Of a stretch of 64,000 nt of DNA, positions 52,388 through 62,820 are shown one piece after another. Positions within the stretch are counted from its first letter, which is position 1. Each line of letters opens with the position of its first letter. The position numbers were made by a program, and so were the translations under genes. This stretch comes from Kangiella sp. (GTDB lineage: Bacteria > Pseudomonadota > Gammaproteobacteria > Enterobacterales > Kangiellaceae): NCBI GenBank assembly GCA_028284185.1, contig JANQSG010000021.1:186001-250000 (forward strand). Direction: 5' to 3'. The notes below the pieces were generated by a model. It did not search any database and had not been told where the DNA came from. It worked only from the letters and a program-made list of their open reading frames with translations.

Positions 52388-52919
52388 TGGCCAATTCTGG
52401 TTTAAAACCTATTTTATCCTGATAAAAACTTCTAATAGAATCCATATCTTTTTCTTTATCGCCACTTAGCATTATGGAATCTGTCATACCCAAGGTTCGA
52501 GTTTTGGTATCAAGAAAAGCCATTACCAGCGGAACTCTGGCTTTTAGCGCTATATGGTAAAAACCACTTTTCCATTTTTTGGTTTTACTGCGTGTTCCTT
52601 CCGGTGCCAAAGCTAAAGCAATTTCATCCCTTTCCTTGATGATTTCAACCACTTGATCCACCACATTATTCGAGCTCGAGCGTTCAACAGGTATACCACC
52701 GAGCATTTTAAAAATCCAACCAAAAGGTGGTTTAAAAAGCGTATGTTTGCCTAAATAAGCGGGCTTCATTTTATAGCAAAAACGAGCCATCATCATGATC
52801 ACAAAGTCCCAGTTCGAAGTGTGCGGTGCAAAAATAAATACCGCCTTCTTTTCCTTAGGCATTTCACCTACCAGTTTCCATCCCAATAATCGTAAAAGCG
52901 TGCGCATAATATATTGCAT
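52356..52919 (-). CDS. PlsC-like acyltransferase
   Basis: A 187-residue lysophospholipid acyltransferase-family enzyme. The catalytic motif H-x4-D is APHTSNWDFVIMM, with the second motif GGIPVERSS and the third LAPEGTRSKTKKWKSG. A hydrophobic N-terminal stretch associates it with the membrane. It is shorter than PlsC and matches the small 1-acylglycerol-3-phosphate acyltransferase-like group; the acceptor is uncertain. The start is 1 bp after the purF stop, so it continues that operon, and its end overlaps the start of the large sensor gene. Confidence 0.85.
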   Translation of the reverse strand: MQYIMRTLLRLLGWKLVGEMPKEKKAVFIFAPHTSNWDFVIMMMARFCYKMKPAYLGKHTLFKPPFGWIFKMLGGIPVERSSSNNVVDQVVEIIKERDEIALALAPEGTRSKTKKWKSGFYHIALKARVPLVMAFLDTKTRTLGMTDSIMLSGDKEKDMDSIRSFYQDKIGFKPELASDIQLEIKDN

Positions 52920-52920
52920 A

Positions 52921-54438
52921 TTATTGATTATGTAAGTCCATGACCATAGCTACATCCGTCACATTTTCTAAATCATTAACTTTTTTGGCGCTATCATTAC
53001 GCAAATCTTCTAATCGCTTCAAGTAATCCTGATCGATACCACCAGTTACATACTCACCATTAAACACCGACAGATCGAAATTTATTAAGTCCGGATTACC
53101 TTCCCTGACAGCCTCGACCATATCATCAATATCTTGGTAGAACATTCGATCGGCACCAATCAACTCACCGATTTCCTGTTCCGTACGGCCATGGGCTATT
53201 AACTCGGCAGCAGCAGGCATATCAATACCATAGACATTTGGATACCTTACCGGTGGAGCAGCGGAAGCAAAATAAACTTTATTGGCACCAGCTTCACGCG
53301 CCATCTCAATAATCTGGCCAGAAGTGGTTCCCCTGACTATTGAGTCATCGACCAAAAGTACATTTTTACCTTTAAATTCTAAATCAATGGCATTTAATTT
53401 TTGTCGTACACTTTTCTTGCGCATCTGTTGACCAGGCATAATAAAGGTTCGACCGATATAACGATTCTTGATAAAACCATGCCGCATTTTCACACCAAGC
53501 TCATGCGCTAACTGCACTGCAGAAGTCAAAGAAGTGTCCGGGATCGGTATGACCACATCAATATCATGATCTGGCCATTCATGTTTGATTTTATCTGCAA
53601 GCTGCTCTCCCATTCGTAAGCGCGCTTTATAAACCGATACATTATCAATCAAAGAATCAGGTCTTGCCAAATACACATGCTCAAAAATACAAGGCGTTAA
53701 CTGCCCTTTTACACACTGCTTACGATGCAACTCGCCAGCTTCTGACACAAAAATGGCTTCACCAGCCCCCACATCATCAATCAACTCAAAGCCCAACGCA
53801 TCCAGCGCCACAGATTCGGAAGCCACCATATATTCAGTGCCTGCATCGGTAATCTTTTTACCAAATACCGCAGGGCGAATACCATGAGGATCCCTAAAAC
53901 ATAAAAGGCCATGCCCGCTGATCAAGGCTACCGCAGCATAAGCACCTTCGCAGCGTTTAAAAACTTTGGCTACCGCATCAAAAATTTCATCAGGTGATAG
54001 ATGGTTTTTATTTTTTACTTGTAACTCATGCGCTAACACATTTAGTAGCACTTCAGAGTCAGAATTAGTATTTAGATGACGCCTGTCGGTCAAATAAAGT
54101 TCTTTTTTTAATTCATCGTCATTGGTCAAATTACCATTATGGGCTAAAGTAATTCCATAGGGAGAGTTGACATATAAAGGCTGGGCTTCAGCGCTGGTAG
54201 AACTACCGGCAGTTGGATAACGAACATGACCAATACCAGTATTACCAGTTAAGCGACGCATATGGCGGGTATGAAATACATCCCGCACTAATCCATTATC
54301 TTTGCGCAAGTAGAGACGTCCTTCATCACTAGTCACAATACCCGCAGCATCTTGGCCGCGATGTTGCAACACCGTTAAAGCATCATAGATACTTTGATTG
54401 ACGGGTGATTTACCCACTATACCAACAATACCACACAT
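52921..54438 (-). CDS. purF: amidophosphoribosyltransferase
   Basis: A 505-residue enzyme of purine synthesis, converting PRPP and glutamine to phosphoribosylamine. It begins MCGIVGIVG with Cys2 as the Ntn nucleophile directly after Met, so there is no propeptide. The glutaminase domain (about 2-235, with [14 protein letters not shown] and LAHNGNL) is followed by the phosphoribosyltransferase domain with the PRPP motif [13 protein letters not shown]. Length as in E. coli. It lies 26 bp after cvpA in the usual cvpA-purF pair. Confidence 0.97.
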   Translation of the reverse strand: MCGIVGIVGKSPVNQSIYDALTVLQHRGQDAAGIVTSDEGRLYLRKDNGLVRDVFHTRHMRRLTGNTGIGHVRYPTAGSSTSAEAQPLYVNSPYGITLAHNGNLTNDDELKKELYLTDRRHLNTNSDSEVLLNVLAHELQVKNKNHLSPDEIFDAVAKVFKRCEGAYAAVALISGHGLLCFRDPHGIRPAVFGKKITDAGTEYMVASESVALDALGFELIDDVGAGEAIFVSEAGELHRKQCVKGQLTPCIFEHVYLARPDSLIDNVSVYKARLRMGEQLADKIKHEWPDHDIDVVIPIPDTSLTSAVQLAHELGVKMRHGFIKNRYIGRTFIMPGQQMRKKSVRQKLNAIDLEFKGKNVLLVDDSIVRGTTSGQIIEMAREAGANKVYFASAAPPVRYPNVYGIDMPAAAELIAHGRTEQEIGELIGADRMFYQDIDDMVEAVREGNPDLINFDLSVFNGEYVTGGIDQDYLKRLEDLRNDSAKKVNDLENVTDVAMVMDLHNQ

Positions 54439-54464
54439 AAACTTTAAACCTTTTAATAACAGCG

Positions 54465-55058
54465 CTACTGCTTTTCAGTTTTTTGCTTCAACTCTTCAAT
54501 AATAACCGCTTTAAGCTTCTCTTCCACAGGTTCTACTGGCTTGTCTTTTTCTAAAGCATCCGATTTTTGTTCCAATACCGGCACATCAACAACTTCACCT
54601 AACTTGTCGTAAAACCACTCAGCTACATATTCCATATGGGGGATCAGTTCCGATTGTCCCCACCACTCGTCTTTGGCTACCGGTGTAAACTGCTTTAAAG
54701 CCAACACTATTAAAGCTGTAATCAATACACCTCTTAAAGCACCAAAGCCCATACCAAGAAAGCGATCGGTACCGCTTAAACCTGCTTTATCAATCATTTT
54801 GCCGAAAAGATAATTAACCACCCCAGCAGCAAATAAAGTAATAACAAAGATCCCGACCCAAGCTACACCTAAGCGGATACTGTTAGTTTCGATGTGTGCA
54901 GCCAGCATTTCAGCTACCGGTTCGTAAAATGCTTTGGCCAATAAAAATGCAGCAATCCAGCCAGCTAAAGATAAGGCTTCACGGACAAAACCACGCATCA
55001 AGCTGATTAATGCGGAAAGTCCAATAATTGCAAGAATGACCCAATCAACCCAAATCAT
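54465..55058 (-). CDS. cvpA: CvpA family membrane protein
   Basis: A 197-residue inner-membrane protein with four hydrophobic helices in the first 125 residues. It has the family start [31 protein letters not shown] and the [15 protein letters not shown] segment. The C-terminal 55 residues are a charged cytoplasmic tail, longer than in E. coli. CvpA is needed for colicin V export and envelope robustness in E. coli. It precedes purF, as in most gammaproteobacteria. Confidence 0.94.
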   Translation of the reverse strand: MIWVDWVILAIIGLSALISLMRGFVREALSLAGWIAAFLLAKAFYEPVAEMLAAHIETNSIRLGVAWVGIFVITLFAAGVVNYLFGKMIDKAGLSGTDRFLGMGFGALRGVLITALIVLALKQFTPVAKDEWWGQSELIPHMEYVAEWFYDKLGEVVDVPVLEQKSDALEKDKPVEPVEEKLKAVIIEELKQKTEKQ

Positions 55059-55118
55059 ATGATTACAAGGTAGGTAAGATTGACGTTATTTTAACAGAGC
55101 ATCCAGGATACGGAAACA

Positions 55119-55898
55119 CTAATGTTTAATTGGATCAAATTCCAGAACGGTAACTTTAGAACCAACCAGTTGAGTAAGCTTTTCGCTACGCGATTCGGCA
55201 ATTTTCTTATCCGGATAAGGCCCCACAAAAACTCGTGAATAGTCCTTAGACACCCTTTGATAAGCACGATAATCCTGCCTTCTTAAATCATTGACTAGTT
55301 TCAAAGCATTATCCTTATTTGAAAAACTACCTATTTGAATTATATAAGCTGACTCTTTAAACTCAGGCACCTTAGTCTTTGGCAAGGGTGTTTTTGCTTT
55401 TTCTGTAACAACTTTTTTAGCGGTATCGACAGCTTTAGCAACTTCAGCAGTTTCCTTTTTAGTATCAGTTTCTATGGCTTTTACTTGCTCATTTTTAGTT
55501 TCTGCCTGGTTTGTATCCTTTGCATTCTCCTTAGATTGTGTTTTGCCATTAGCAGCAGGATTGTTATTGCTTTCAGACAAAACTGGTTCAGTTTTTGAAC
55601 TTGTTTCTGTGCTTTTTTTGGTATTTGTTTCAGGAATTTCACTAACGGCTTTATCCAGATCGATAACCAAAGTACCCTGCTCTTGAGAAGCTCTATCAGA
55701 ATTTTTTTGCTCAGATGTTTGCAATTGCAGTTTTTGTCTTAATTGCTCAGGATCAGTTGTTGCCTCAGGCATAGCCGGTATTTGCGGCACTATTTCGGTG
55801 CGGTATTTTTCACTATCCAAAATTAACGGTAGGAAAAAAGCCATTAATGCTAAAATTACAGCAGCGCCAACTAATCGATATTTAAGCCTATCTTCCAC
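55119..55898 (-). CDS. dedD: DedD-like SPOR domain protein
   Basis: A 259-residue bitopic protein: short cytoplasmic N-terminus, a membrane helix (about 8-26), a long low-complexity linker rich in Lys, Thr, Glu and Ala (about 40-175), and a SPOR domain (about 180-255, YIIQIGSFSNKDNALKLVND, VFVGPYPDKKIAE). SPOR domains bind glycan strands lacking stem peptides at the septum. The place between folC and cvpA identifies it as the DedD orthologue. Confidence 0.9.
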   Translation of the reverse strand: MEDRLKYRLVGAAVILALMAFFLPLILDSEKYRTEIVPQIPAMPEATTDPEQLRQKLQLQTSEQKNSDRASQEQGTLVIDLDKAVSEIPETNTKKSTETSSKTEPVLSESNNNPAANGKTQSKENAKDTNQAETKNEQVKAIETDTKKETAEVAKAVDTAKKVVTEKAKTPLPKTKVPEFKESAYIIQIGSFSNKDNALKLVNDLRRQDYRAYQRVSKDYSRVFVGPYPDKKIAESRSEKLTQLVGSKVTVLEFDPIKH

Positions 55899-55974
55899 CT
55901 ACTACCACCTTCGAATATTATTTTCGAATTACCTTTTATATATGACCAAAATTACAAGCATAAATTCATTATAA

Positions 55975-57246
55975 CTATTGCCAATACTCTAGCATCAGCC
56001 CCACCGTTACAAAAGAACCAAATACCATTAAAAGATCTTCTGGTTCAGCCTTAGTTTTAAAGCAATCATAGGCTTTTTCAATAGTTTTTGACGAAATTAT
56101 TGAATTAGCCTTGATTTTTCCTGCATCCATCAGCGTATTAAGCTGATAGTGCAAATCTTCAGCCAGAGCTCCTCTTTCACCTGGTAAATCAATTAAAAGC
56201 CACTGATCGACAGAGTCCATTTCTGATAATGAAGCATAAATATCCTTATCTTTTAACATGCCACAAAGTGCCCATACTTTAGCTTTTGATGATTGCACTA
56301 GATCACTAATACGCTGATTGAGCAACCTTGCTGAATCAGAATTATGAGCAACATCCAGGATAATATAAGGTGATTGGCTTAACATCTGAAAACGCCCTAA
56401 TAATTGGGTATTTTCTAAAGCAGCTTTTAATTTGTGTTTTGTAATCTTTTCTTTAAACAGTTTAGTAAATGCGGTTAAGGCTACCACCTGATTGCTAAGG
56501 TACAACTGACTTTTATGGATATTTTTTATAACCAAATCATCATAAACATAATCCCAGCTACTGGCATGCTCAAGATATTGAAAATCTTCATCAGCCACTA
56601 GAATATCAGGCCTGATTTCATCAATCGCCTTTTTCAGTAAAGGCACTAAAGACTTATCTGCGATGACCGAAAGCTGCCCTTTGCGCATAATGCCGGCTTT
56701 CTCATAGGCAATTTGCGATAGTTCCGAGCCAAGCCAATCGGTATGGTCCAAACCAATCGAGGTAATAATGGAAATATCGGCATCAATAATGTTAATAGCA
56801 TCAAAGCGCCCACCCAGGCCAACTTCCAACACAATCAAGTCCAAATCCTGTTGACTAAAACAATAGAGCGCCACTAAAGTGGTAAATTCAAAATAGGTGA
56901 GCTCGATGTTTTCTTGATTGGCCGAAACCTTTGCAAAAGCCTCCAGCAAAAGCTGATCATTAACCGCTTGAGCATTGAACTTAATACGTTCATTAAACTT
57001 GATTAGATGAGGTGAAGTATAGCTGGCAATCGACAAATTATGCGCTATAGCCAATGCCTCTAAAGTTGCAACTACTGAACCTTTGCCATTGGTGCCCGCA
57101 ACACTGATAACTGGAGTTTTGAACTCAAGCAGCTCCATGTTTTGAGCTACCTGTAAGATCCTGGATAAGCCGAGCTCTATTTTAGCAACAGGATGATTAG
57201 CTTCCAACCATCCCAGCCATTCTTGTAGCGTATTGAATTGAGTCAA
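55975..57246 (-). CDS. folC: bifunctional folylpolyglutamate synthase/dihydrofolate synthase
   Basis: A 423-residue Mur-ligase-like enzyme that joins glutamate to dihydropteroate and then extends folates. Visible are the P-loop VAGTNGKGSVVATLEAL, SYTSPHLIKFNERIKF, the Mg site region LEVGLGGRFDAINI and SIGLDHTDWLG, and the C-terminal LLGRFQML and DVAHNSDSARLL segments. The length is normal. It starts 10 bp after accD and belongs to the same transcript. Confidence 0.95.
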   Translation of the reverse strand: MTQFNTLQEWLGWLEANHPVAKIELGLSRILQVAQNMELLEFKTPVISVAGTNGKGSVVATLEALAIAHNLSIASYTSPHLIKFNERIKFNAQAVNDQLLLEAFAKVSANQENIELTYFEFTTLVALYCFSQQDLDLIVLEVGLGGRFDAINIIDADISIITSIGLDHTDWLGSELSQIAYEKAGIMRKGQLSVIADKSLVPLLKKAIDEIRPDILVADEDFQYLEHASSWDYVYDDLVIKNIHKSQLYLSNQVVALTAFTKLFKEKITKHKLKAALENTQLLGRFQMLSQSPYIILDVAHNSDSARLLNQRISDLVQSSKAKVWALCGMLKDKDIYASLSEMDSVDQWLLIDLPGERGALAEDLHYQLNTLMDAGKIKANSIISSKTIEKAYDCFKTKAEPEDLLMVFGSFVTVGLMLEYWQ

Positions 57247-57256
57247 AGCTTTGGGT

Positions 57257-58123
57257 TTAAACGATAGCAGGCTCTGGTAATTTCAGCAATTTTGCTGACA
57301 ACTTGGCAACGGTTTCACGCATATCCCGTCGATCCACAATCATATCCACCGCTCCATGCTCCAGCCAAAATTCACTTAAGCGGAATCCTTCGGGCAATTT
57401 TTCCCGAATAGTTTGTTCAATCACCCGCTGCCCGGCAAAGCCCACCAACGCTTTTGGTTCGGCGATATGGATATCACCCAGCATCGCCAGACTCGCTGTC
57501 ACACCACCCATAGTAGGATCGGTTAGAATAGAAATAAAAGGCAAGCCTTTTTCCGATAATTTGGCTAGAGCCGCACTGGTTTTTGCCATTTGCATCAAAG
57601 AAACCAAAGCTTCTTGCATACGAGCACCACCACTAGCTGAAAAACAAACCAAAGCAGAGTTGGTTTTAATCGCTTGATCTACCGCACGTACAAACTTTTC
57701 ACCAACCACTGAGCCCATAGAACCGCCCATAAACTGAAAATTAAAGGCACTAGCAACAATTGGCACCCCATGTACACTACCGCGAAAAGCAATTAAAGCG
57801 TCATTTTCAGAGGTGTTTTTCTGGGCAGAGTTAATACGATCTTTATATTTTTTTGAATCTTTAAATTTCAGTAAATCCACTGGCTTCATATTAGCCGCAA
57901 TTTCAATACGACCATCTTGGTCCAAAAATAATTCCAGCCGCTCGCGAGCATTCATCCGCATATGATGATCGCACTTAGGACAAACCCCTTGATTACGAGA
58001 CAGTTCCGCATAATAAAGCACCGCCTCACAATGACTACACTTACTCCATACCCCTTCAGGAATAGATTTTTTACGGGCCCCTTCTGGATTTCTTTTTGGT
58101 AATAATCGTTCTAACCAGCTCAT
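57257..58123 (-). CDS. accD: acetyl-CoA carboxylase carboxyltransferase beta subunit
   Basis: A 288-residue subunit of the carboxyltransferase that makes malonyl-CoA with AccA. The N-terminal Cys4 zinc ribbon is complete ([16 protein letters not shown] ... [11 protein letters not shown]), followed by the crotonase-fold carboxyltransferase domain with [35 protein letters not shown] and [16 protein letters not shown]. In many relatives trpF or the trpFBA genes lie between truA and accD; here the 97-bp gap holds no gene. Confidence 0.97.
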   Translation of the reverse strand: MSWLERLLPKRNPEGARKKSIPEGVWSKCSHCEAVLYYAELSRNQGVCPKCDHHMRMNARERLELFLDQDGRIEIAANMKPVDLLKFKDSKKYKDRINSAQKNTSENDALIAFRGSVHGVPIVASAFNFQFMGGSMGSVVGEKFVRAVDQAIKTNSALVCFSASGGARMQEALVSLMQMAKTSAALAKLSEKGLPFISILTDPTMGGVTASLAMLGDIHIAEPKALVGFAGQRVIEQTIREKLPEGFRLSEFWLEHGAVDMIVDRRDMRETVAKLSAKLLKLPEPAIV

Positions 58124-58220
58124 AAAATTATTTAAAAATTCATTAGTTATTCAGTATTTTAGCAGTTTTCGACTAACTGGGTATAGGTAAAATTAAGCTT
58201 TATAGCTGGTAAAACCAGAC

Positions 58221-59018
58221 TTACTTAATATTATTAGCCAAAAATAAAGGGCCAGGCTCAACCTTTGGTAATGCAAATTCATCGGGATAATCAACCTCCA
58301 CCAAATAAAGACCCTTAGGACTAGCGGTAGCTGCAGCCAATTTGCGATCTTGCGCCTCCAATAGCATTTTTGTCCAATCGACAGTTTTATTACCGCGACC
58401 AATTTCTATCAGGGTTCCGGCAATATTTCTAACCATATGATGTAAAAAAGCATTGGCTTTAATGTCGATGATTAGATAGCTGCCCACTTTTTTCACATAC
58501 AAATGATGGATATTTCTCATGGGGGTTGGCGATTGACAAGAAGCCGCCTGAAAAGAACTAAAATTTTGTTCGCCAGGAAAATACTGGCAAGCTTGATTCA
58601 TAGCAACTAAATCCAAAGGCTGTCGGATCCAGGTCAGCCCAAAATGCCCAATCGCGGGCTTAGCTTTAGTATTGGCGATAAGGTAGCGATAACGTCTCGC
58701 CGTAGCACTAAAACGCGCATGGAAATCACTGGAAACGGCTTGTACCCAGCGTACAGCAATATCATTGGGTAACTGGGTATTAGCACCTAAAATCCAGGCT
58801 TTATCGGGTCTAAATTTAGAACTTTGGAAGTGAACAACCTGACCAGTAGCATGCACTCCAGTATCGGTTCTACCAGCACAAAACACCTGAACCAGCTCAT
58901 CTGCAATGCTTGATAAAACCTTTTCCAACGTTTCTTGGATTGATGGCGAATGGGTTTGCCGTTGCCAACCGCAGTAGCGACTACCGTCATATTCAATACC
59001 TAGCGCAATTGGATTCAT
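58221..59018 (-). CDS. truA: tRNA pseudouridine(38-40) synthase
   Basis: A 265-residue enzyme acting on positions 38-40 of the tRNA anticodon arm. The catalytic Asp is in [18 protein letters not shown]; other family segments are [15 protein letters not shown] at the start, [14 protein letters not shown], and [17 protein letters not shown]. The ATG at 59018 is chosen because AGGT precedes it and it matches the family start; a GTG six codons earlier is open but less likely. The upstream fimV gene ends at a hairpin between them. Confidence 0.96.
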   Translation of the reverse strand: MNPIALGIEYDGSRYCGWQRQTHSPSIQETLEKVLSSIADELVQVFCAGRTDTGVHATGQVVHFQSSKFRPDKAWILGANTQLPNDIAVRWVQAVSSDFHARFSATARRYRYLIANTKAKPAIGHFGLTWIRQPLDLVAMNQACQYFPGEQNFSSFQAASCQSPTPMRNIHHLYVKKVGSYLIIDIKANAFLHHMVRNIAGTLIEIGRGNKTVDWTKMLLEAQDRKLAAATASPKGLYLVEVDYPDEFALPKVEPGPLFLANNIK

Positions 59019-59044
59019 ATCAGACCTGATTAACACCTGCTAAA

Positions 59045-59075
59045 CAAAAGCACCAGCATCAACTGCTGGTGCTTT
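59045..59075 (-). terminator. hairpin between fimV and truA
   Basis: AAAGCACCAGCA-GTTGA-TGCTGGTGCTTT on the minus strand, followed by TTGTTTA. It stands 16 bp after the fimV stop and just before truA, so it may terminate or only dampen transcription into truA. Confidence 0.75.
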
Positions 59076-59090
59076 CAATGGAAACATAAA

Positions 59091-61244
59091 TTAAATATCA
59101 GCTAACATTTCAGCGGCTATTCGCTGTTGTTCAGGATTACCTTCTCGCTCAACTTCTTGTAAGATCTCCTTAGCAGACTCATCGTCTCCCATAGCGATAT
59201 AAGCTTTGGCCAATTCCAGCTTGGTTGTTACTTCATCATCAGAAAGTTGCTCTGCATCTTCTGAAGCATTATCACCTTCAACAGCTTCATCACCGGAATC
59301 AAACTCAACAACATTAGGCTGATTGTTATCTTCAGAATCATTACTGGTCTGCATTGCAGAATCTAAGGCATCTTCCAAATCATCAGACAAATCCAGTTCA
59401 TTATTACCATCATCAGTCTCGTCAACACCAGTCCTGCCAGCATCATTATTATCGCCAAAAACATCGCTTTCTTTGATCATTAAAGCATCGTCAACCTGGC
59501 TGTCGATTGTTTGCGACTGCGTTTTATTTGCATACAACTGCATCAAACTGGCTACCTTTAAGCCTAACTTCGAATCATGATCGAAACCTTCAGGAAAAGT
59601 ACGATATAACTCCTGGATTTTGTCAACCTTATTGTTGCTGCCATAGACTTCCATCAATTTCACACGAACCGAGTGGTTGTCAGGCGTTGTAACCAGTGTC
59701 TCGGCAAGCAGCTCTTCAGCCTTATCTAATTGACCTCGTGCAATTAAAATATCGGACTCTTCTATCGGATCAGTTTCAACATCAGGAGCCTGTAAAGGTT
59801 GCGAAGCAAAAGATGGTTGTTTTTTAGCATCACTATTCGATTGATAGTTTAAACCATCAGCGACTAAATTTGTGTCTAATTCGGCTTGTCGCCTTTTAAG
59901 GAAATAGCCCAAACCCAGCAAGCCTAATAAAGCTGCCAATATAATTAATGGCCATTTCCAGAAACCTTCTTTTTGCCAAAAAGACTTTTCGGTCGAGCTG
60001 GAAACTGGCTCATTAGGCTTTTGCTCAACATTTGCTACAGCATTAGAGGAGTCAAGCGCTTGGGTTGCTTTATTCGCTGCCTCTGTTTCCAGTAGCAAGT
60101 TTTGCAATGCTTCGTCAGTATCATCCTTTGCTTGAGCAGAACCAGCCAAAACCGATAAGGTTTCATCTTCAACTGTCAAACCTGTATCAGATTGAGACTT
60201 GACTGCCTCTAATTCCTTTTTCAACTGCTCATTCTCAATACGCAATGACTCAACAGTTTCCAATAACTCTGTAGAATTTCCTTGTGCCGGATTACCTGTA
60301 GCACCTTCTTCAGTTAAAGCGCCTGAACTATTAGTAGATTCAGATTCAGTAACACTACTGATGGTTAAGCGGCCTTCAGCTGGCTTATTGTCAACACTAG
60401 CTTTCTCATCAACAATCTTACGCACATCTAGAGGTGCTTCTTGAGCCAGGTTGTTTTTTCTTAGATTAAGATAATTAACATTTGATGCCACAGCTTTAAC
60501 TTTAGCTGTAGCAGGAACCTTCAATACTGCACCAGCCTTCAAACGGTCAATATCATTGTTAATAAAAGCATTGGGATTATTTCTATAAAGAGCAGCCAAT
60601 GTTTGATTAACCGTAGCTCCTTCAGGTCTTAATTGAGAGGCAATACTCCACAAAGTCTGGCCACGCCCTACTCGCCAGCTATCACCAGTAAACGCTACTT
60701 GTGAGCGAGGACGAGTGTTTTGTCTGGGCTTGCCAGCCTGCTGACGATTGCTTTGTCTCGGCTTAGACTGAGTGACAGCAGGTTTGGTTTGAGCTGGCTT
60801 GGCAACGGTAACCACTTGTGTATTGGCTTGGCCCAATGACGGAGGATCGAGCAATAAAGTATATTCGCGTAATAAACGCCCTTGCGGCCAGTTTAATTCC
60901 ACCAAAAAGTTTAAAAAAGGTTCTTTAATCCCCTGGTTACTAGTGACATTAAGATATTTAGAACCATCAGCGGCAGTCTCAACAACAAATTTTAGCTGCC
61001 CATGCACCGTTTCTCGCTCAACGCCAAACTTGGTATATGCCTCATAAGAAGCAATTTTTGCTGATAACTCATTCGCATCAAACTCTTTAGATGACAAAAG
61101 CTTGATTTTCGCCTTAAGTGGTTGATTTAATTTAGTATTAGAATCAATTTCACCTAATCCCAAACTCCATACAGACGGTGCTACCAATGCCGTACTAACG
61201 GCTAATGATAGCGCTATTTGACGAAACTTACTCTGTTTTTTCAT
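59091..61244 (-). CDS. fimV: FimV-like pole and pilus assembly protein
   Basis: A 717-residue protein. Signal peptide (about 1-28), the FimV N-terminal domain (LGLGEIDSNTKLNQPLKAKI, about 28-145) and a Gln/Arg/Pro linker. A LysM domain (about 186-245: RVGRGQTLWSIASQLRPEG) binds peptidoglycan. A coiled coil (about 325-350) and one membrane helix (about 432-450) follow. The cytoplasmic part is very acidic and ends in TPR-like helices (SDILIARGQLDKAEELLAET) and the FimV C-terminal motif LELAKAYIAMGDDESAKEIL. FimV localises type IV pilus and polar proteins. It lies between asd and truA, the standard place. Confidence 0.93.
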   Translation of the reverse strand: MKKQSKFRQIALSLAVSTALVAPSVWSLGLGEIDSNTKLNQPLKAKIKLLSSKEFDANELSAKIASYEAYTKFGVERETVHGQLKFVVETAADGSKYLNVTSNQGIKEPFLNFLVELNWPQGRLLREYTLLLDPPSLGQANTQVVTVAKPAQTKPAVTQSKPRQSNRQQAGKPRQNTRPRSQVAFTGDSWRVGRGQTLWSIASQLRPEGATVNQTLAALYRNNPNAFINNDIDRLKAGAVLKVPATAKVKAVASNVNYLNLRKNNLAQEAPLDVRKIVDEKASVDNKPAEGRLTISSVTESESTNSSGALTEEGATGNPAQGNSTELLETVESLRIENEQLKKELEAVKSQSDTGLTVEDETLSVLAGSAQAKDDTDEALQNLLLETEAANKATQALDSSNAVANVEQKPNEPVSSSTEKSFWQKEGFWKWPLIILAALLGLLGLGYFLKRRQAELDTNLVADGLNYQSNSDAKKQPSFASQPLQAPDVETDPIEESDILIARGQLDKAEELLAETLVTTPDNHSVRVKLMEVYGSNNKVDKIQELYRTFPEGFDHDSKLGLKVASLMQLYANKTQSQTIDSQVDDALMIKESDVFGDNNDAGRTGVDETDDGNNELDLSDDLEDALDSAMQTSNDSEDNNQPNVVEFDSGDEAVEGDNASEDAEQLSDDEVTTKLELAKAYIAMGDDESAKEILQEVEREGNPEQQRIAAEMLADI

Positions 61245-61317
61245 AAAGTTACCCTTAAAACACTATCCTTGTAATCAAGCCATAAAAAGCCTAATCCCTA
61301 TCTCAATCATTGTGCGA

Positions 61318-62337
61318 TTATAGATGATTTTTTACAAGTATTTCAGCTATTTGCACACTATTTAAAGCTGCACCCTTGCGCACATTATCCGATACTACCC
61401 ACATGGCAATACCATTTTTCATACCAATATCATTACGAATTCGACTCACGAAAACCCCATCTTTACCGCTGGCGTGAGTGACTGGGGTGGCATATTCCAA
61501 TTGACTCATATCATCAATCACTTCAACCCCTTCAGCTTGTTGCAGCAAAGTGCGTACTTGTGCAGCATCAATAGGAGCATTGGTCTGCAAATGAATGGCT
61601 TCGGAATGACCATAAAATACCGGCACTCGAACCGCCGTCGGACTCACTTCAATCGACTCATCTCCGAGTATTTTACGGGTCTCCCAGACCATTTTCATTT
61701 CTTCTTTGGTGTAGCCGTTATCTTGCAAAACATCAATGTTTGGCAGCACGTTAAAAGCAATTTGCTTATCGTAAACCTGACTTTCAATCTGACGTGCATT
61801 TAGCAATTGCGCCGTCTGTTTCGCCAATTCCTCGATGGCTTTTTGACCAGAGCCGGAAACTGCCTGATAGGTCGATACATTAATGTGCTTGATGCCAACC
61901 GCATCCTGAATTGGCTTTAGTGCTACCATCATTTGCATGGTTGAACAGTTTGGGTTGGCAATAATGCCGTGTTTTTTATAATCCGCAATCTTTTCAGGAT
62001 TAACTTCCGTCACCACCAGCGGGATCTCATCGTGATAACGAAACTCGGAAGTATTATCCACCACTACAGCGCCCGCTTTTGCTGCGATTGGTGCATATTC
62101 TTTGGAAATGGCACCACCGGCGGAAAACAAAGCCACATCCACTTGTGAAAAATCAAACTCCGCCAGGTTTTGTACCTTAACTGACTGACCATTAAACTGC
62201 ACTCGCTCACCAGCCGAGCGCTCACTAGCCAATAAAAAAATATTCTCAATCGGGAAATTTCTTTGTTCCAGAATTTCACGAATAGTCACGCCCACAGCGC
62301 CAGTAGCACCGACAATGGCCAAATTTGCCTTTTTCAC
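61318..62337 (-). CDS. asd: aspartate-semialdehyde dehydrogenase
   Basis: A 339-residue NADP enzyme reducing aspartyl phosphate to the semialdehyde, for lysine/diaminopimelate, threonine and methionine synthesis. NADP motif VGATGAVGVTIREIL, catalytic Cys in ANPNCSTMQMMVAL, and the later VRVPVFYGHSEAIHL with the base His. The intact catalytic Cys separates it from the Usg paralogue found beside asd in some relatives. It is upstream of fimV on the same strand, 73 bp apart. Confidence 0.97.
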   Translation of the reverse strand: MKKANLAIVGATGAVGVTIREILEQRNFPIENIFLLASERSAGERVQFNGQSVKVQNLAEFDFSQVDVALFSAGGAISKEYAPIAAKAGAVVVDNTSEFRYHDEIPLVVTEVNPEKIADYKKHGIIANPNCSTMQMMVALKPIQDAVGIKHINVSTYQAVSGSGQKAIEELAKQTAQLLNARQIESQVYDKQIAFNVLPNIDVLQDNGYTKEEMKMVWETRKILGDESIEVSPTAVRVPVFYGHSEAIHLQTNAPIDAAQVRTLLQQAEGVEVIDDMSQLEYATPVTHASGKDGVFVSRIRNDIGMKNGIAMWVVSDNVRKGAALNSVQIAEILVKNHL

Positions 62338-62410
62338 ACTATCTCCAAAACAATCGAACTTAAAGCCTTATCTGCTAAAGTTTATAAGTTAAATGAATTA
62401 TAAACCATAT

Positions 62411-62776
62411 CTATTTCTTTTTATTGAAGTAAATCATAAATCTGGCAGCCACATAACCTACAAAACCCAGCGCCAGAACATACTTGGCTACACTTTGAAC
62501 TTCTTTACCGAACTGCAGATTCATACCCAGGTTTTTATTGAAATAAGCGGTTAAGTTCACCTCGAAATACCACAACAGAATACCAATCACAAACACGATT
62601 ATAGAAATAAATGAAATGGTTTGAATGCGGCTCGATTTTTTCATCTTCTGGATCATTTGCGCACTTTCAAGATTTTCCACACTACCATCAGCAGAAAAGA
62701 CTGCACCGCAGTGACTACAACTTTTTGCTTTATTGGAAATTCGCTTTCCACAAATTCTACAATTAATAATAGCCAT
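62411..62776 (-). CDS. zinc-ribbon membrane protein
   Basis: A 121-residue protein. The N-terminus is a Cys4 zinc ribbon (INCRICGKRISNKAKSCSHCG, residues about 3-23), followed by a charged linker and two membrane helices (about 52-71 and 92-112), ending in a basic tail (YFNKKK). Such zinc-ribbon plus two-helix proteins are widespread but of unknown role. It lies between asd and pepN, all on the minus strand; its start is 45 bp after the pepN stop. Confidence 0.8.
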   Translation of the reverse strand: MAIINCRICGKRISNKAKSCSHCGAVFSADGSVENLESAQMIQKMKKSSRIQTISFISIIVFVIGILLWYFEVNLTAYFNKNLGMNLQFGKEVQSVAKYVLALGFVGYVAARFMIYFNKKK

Positions 62777-62820
62777 TTACTTCTACCTTTTTATTTATTC
62801 ATATATCTATTGATTATGCC

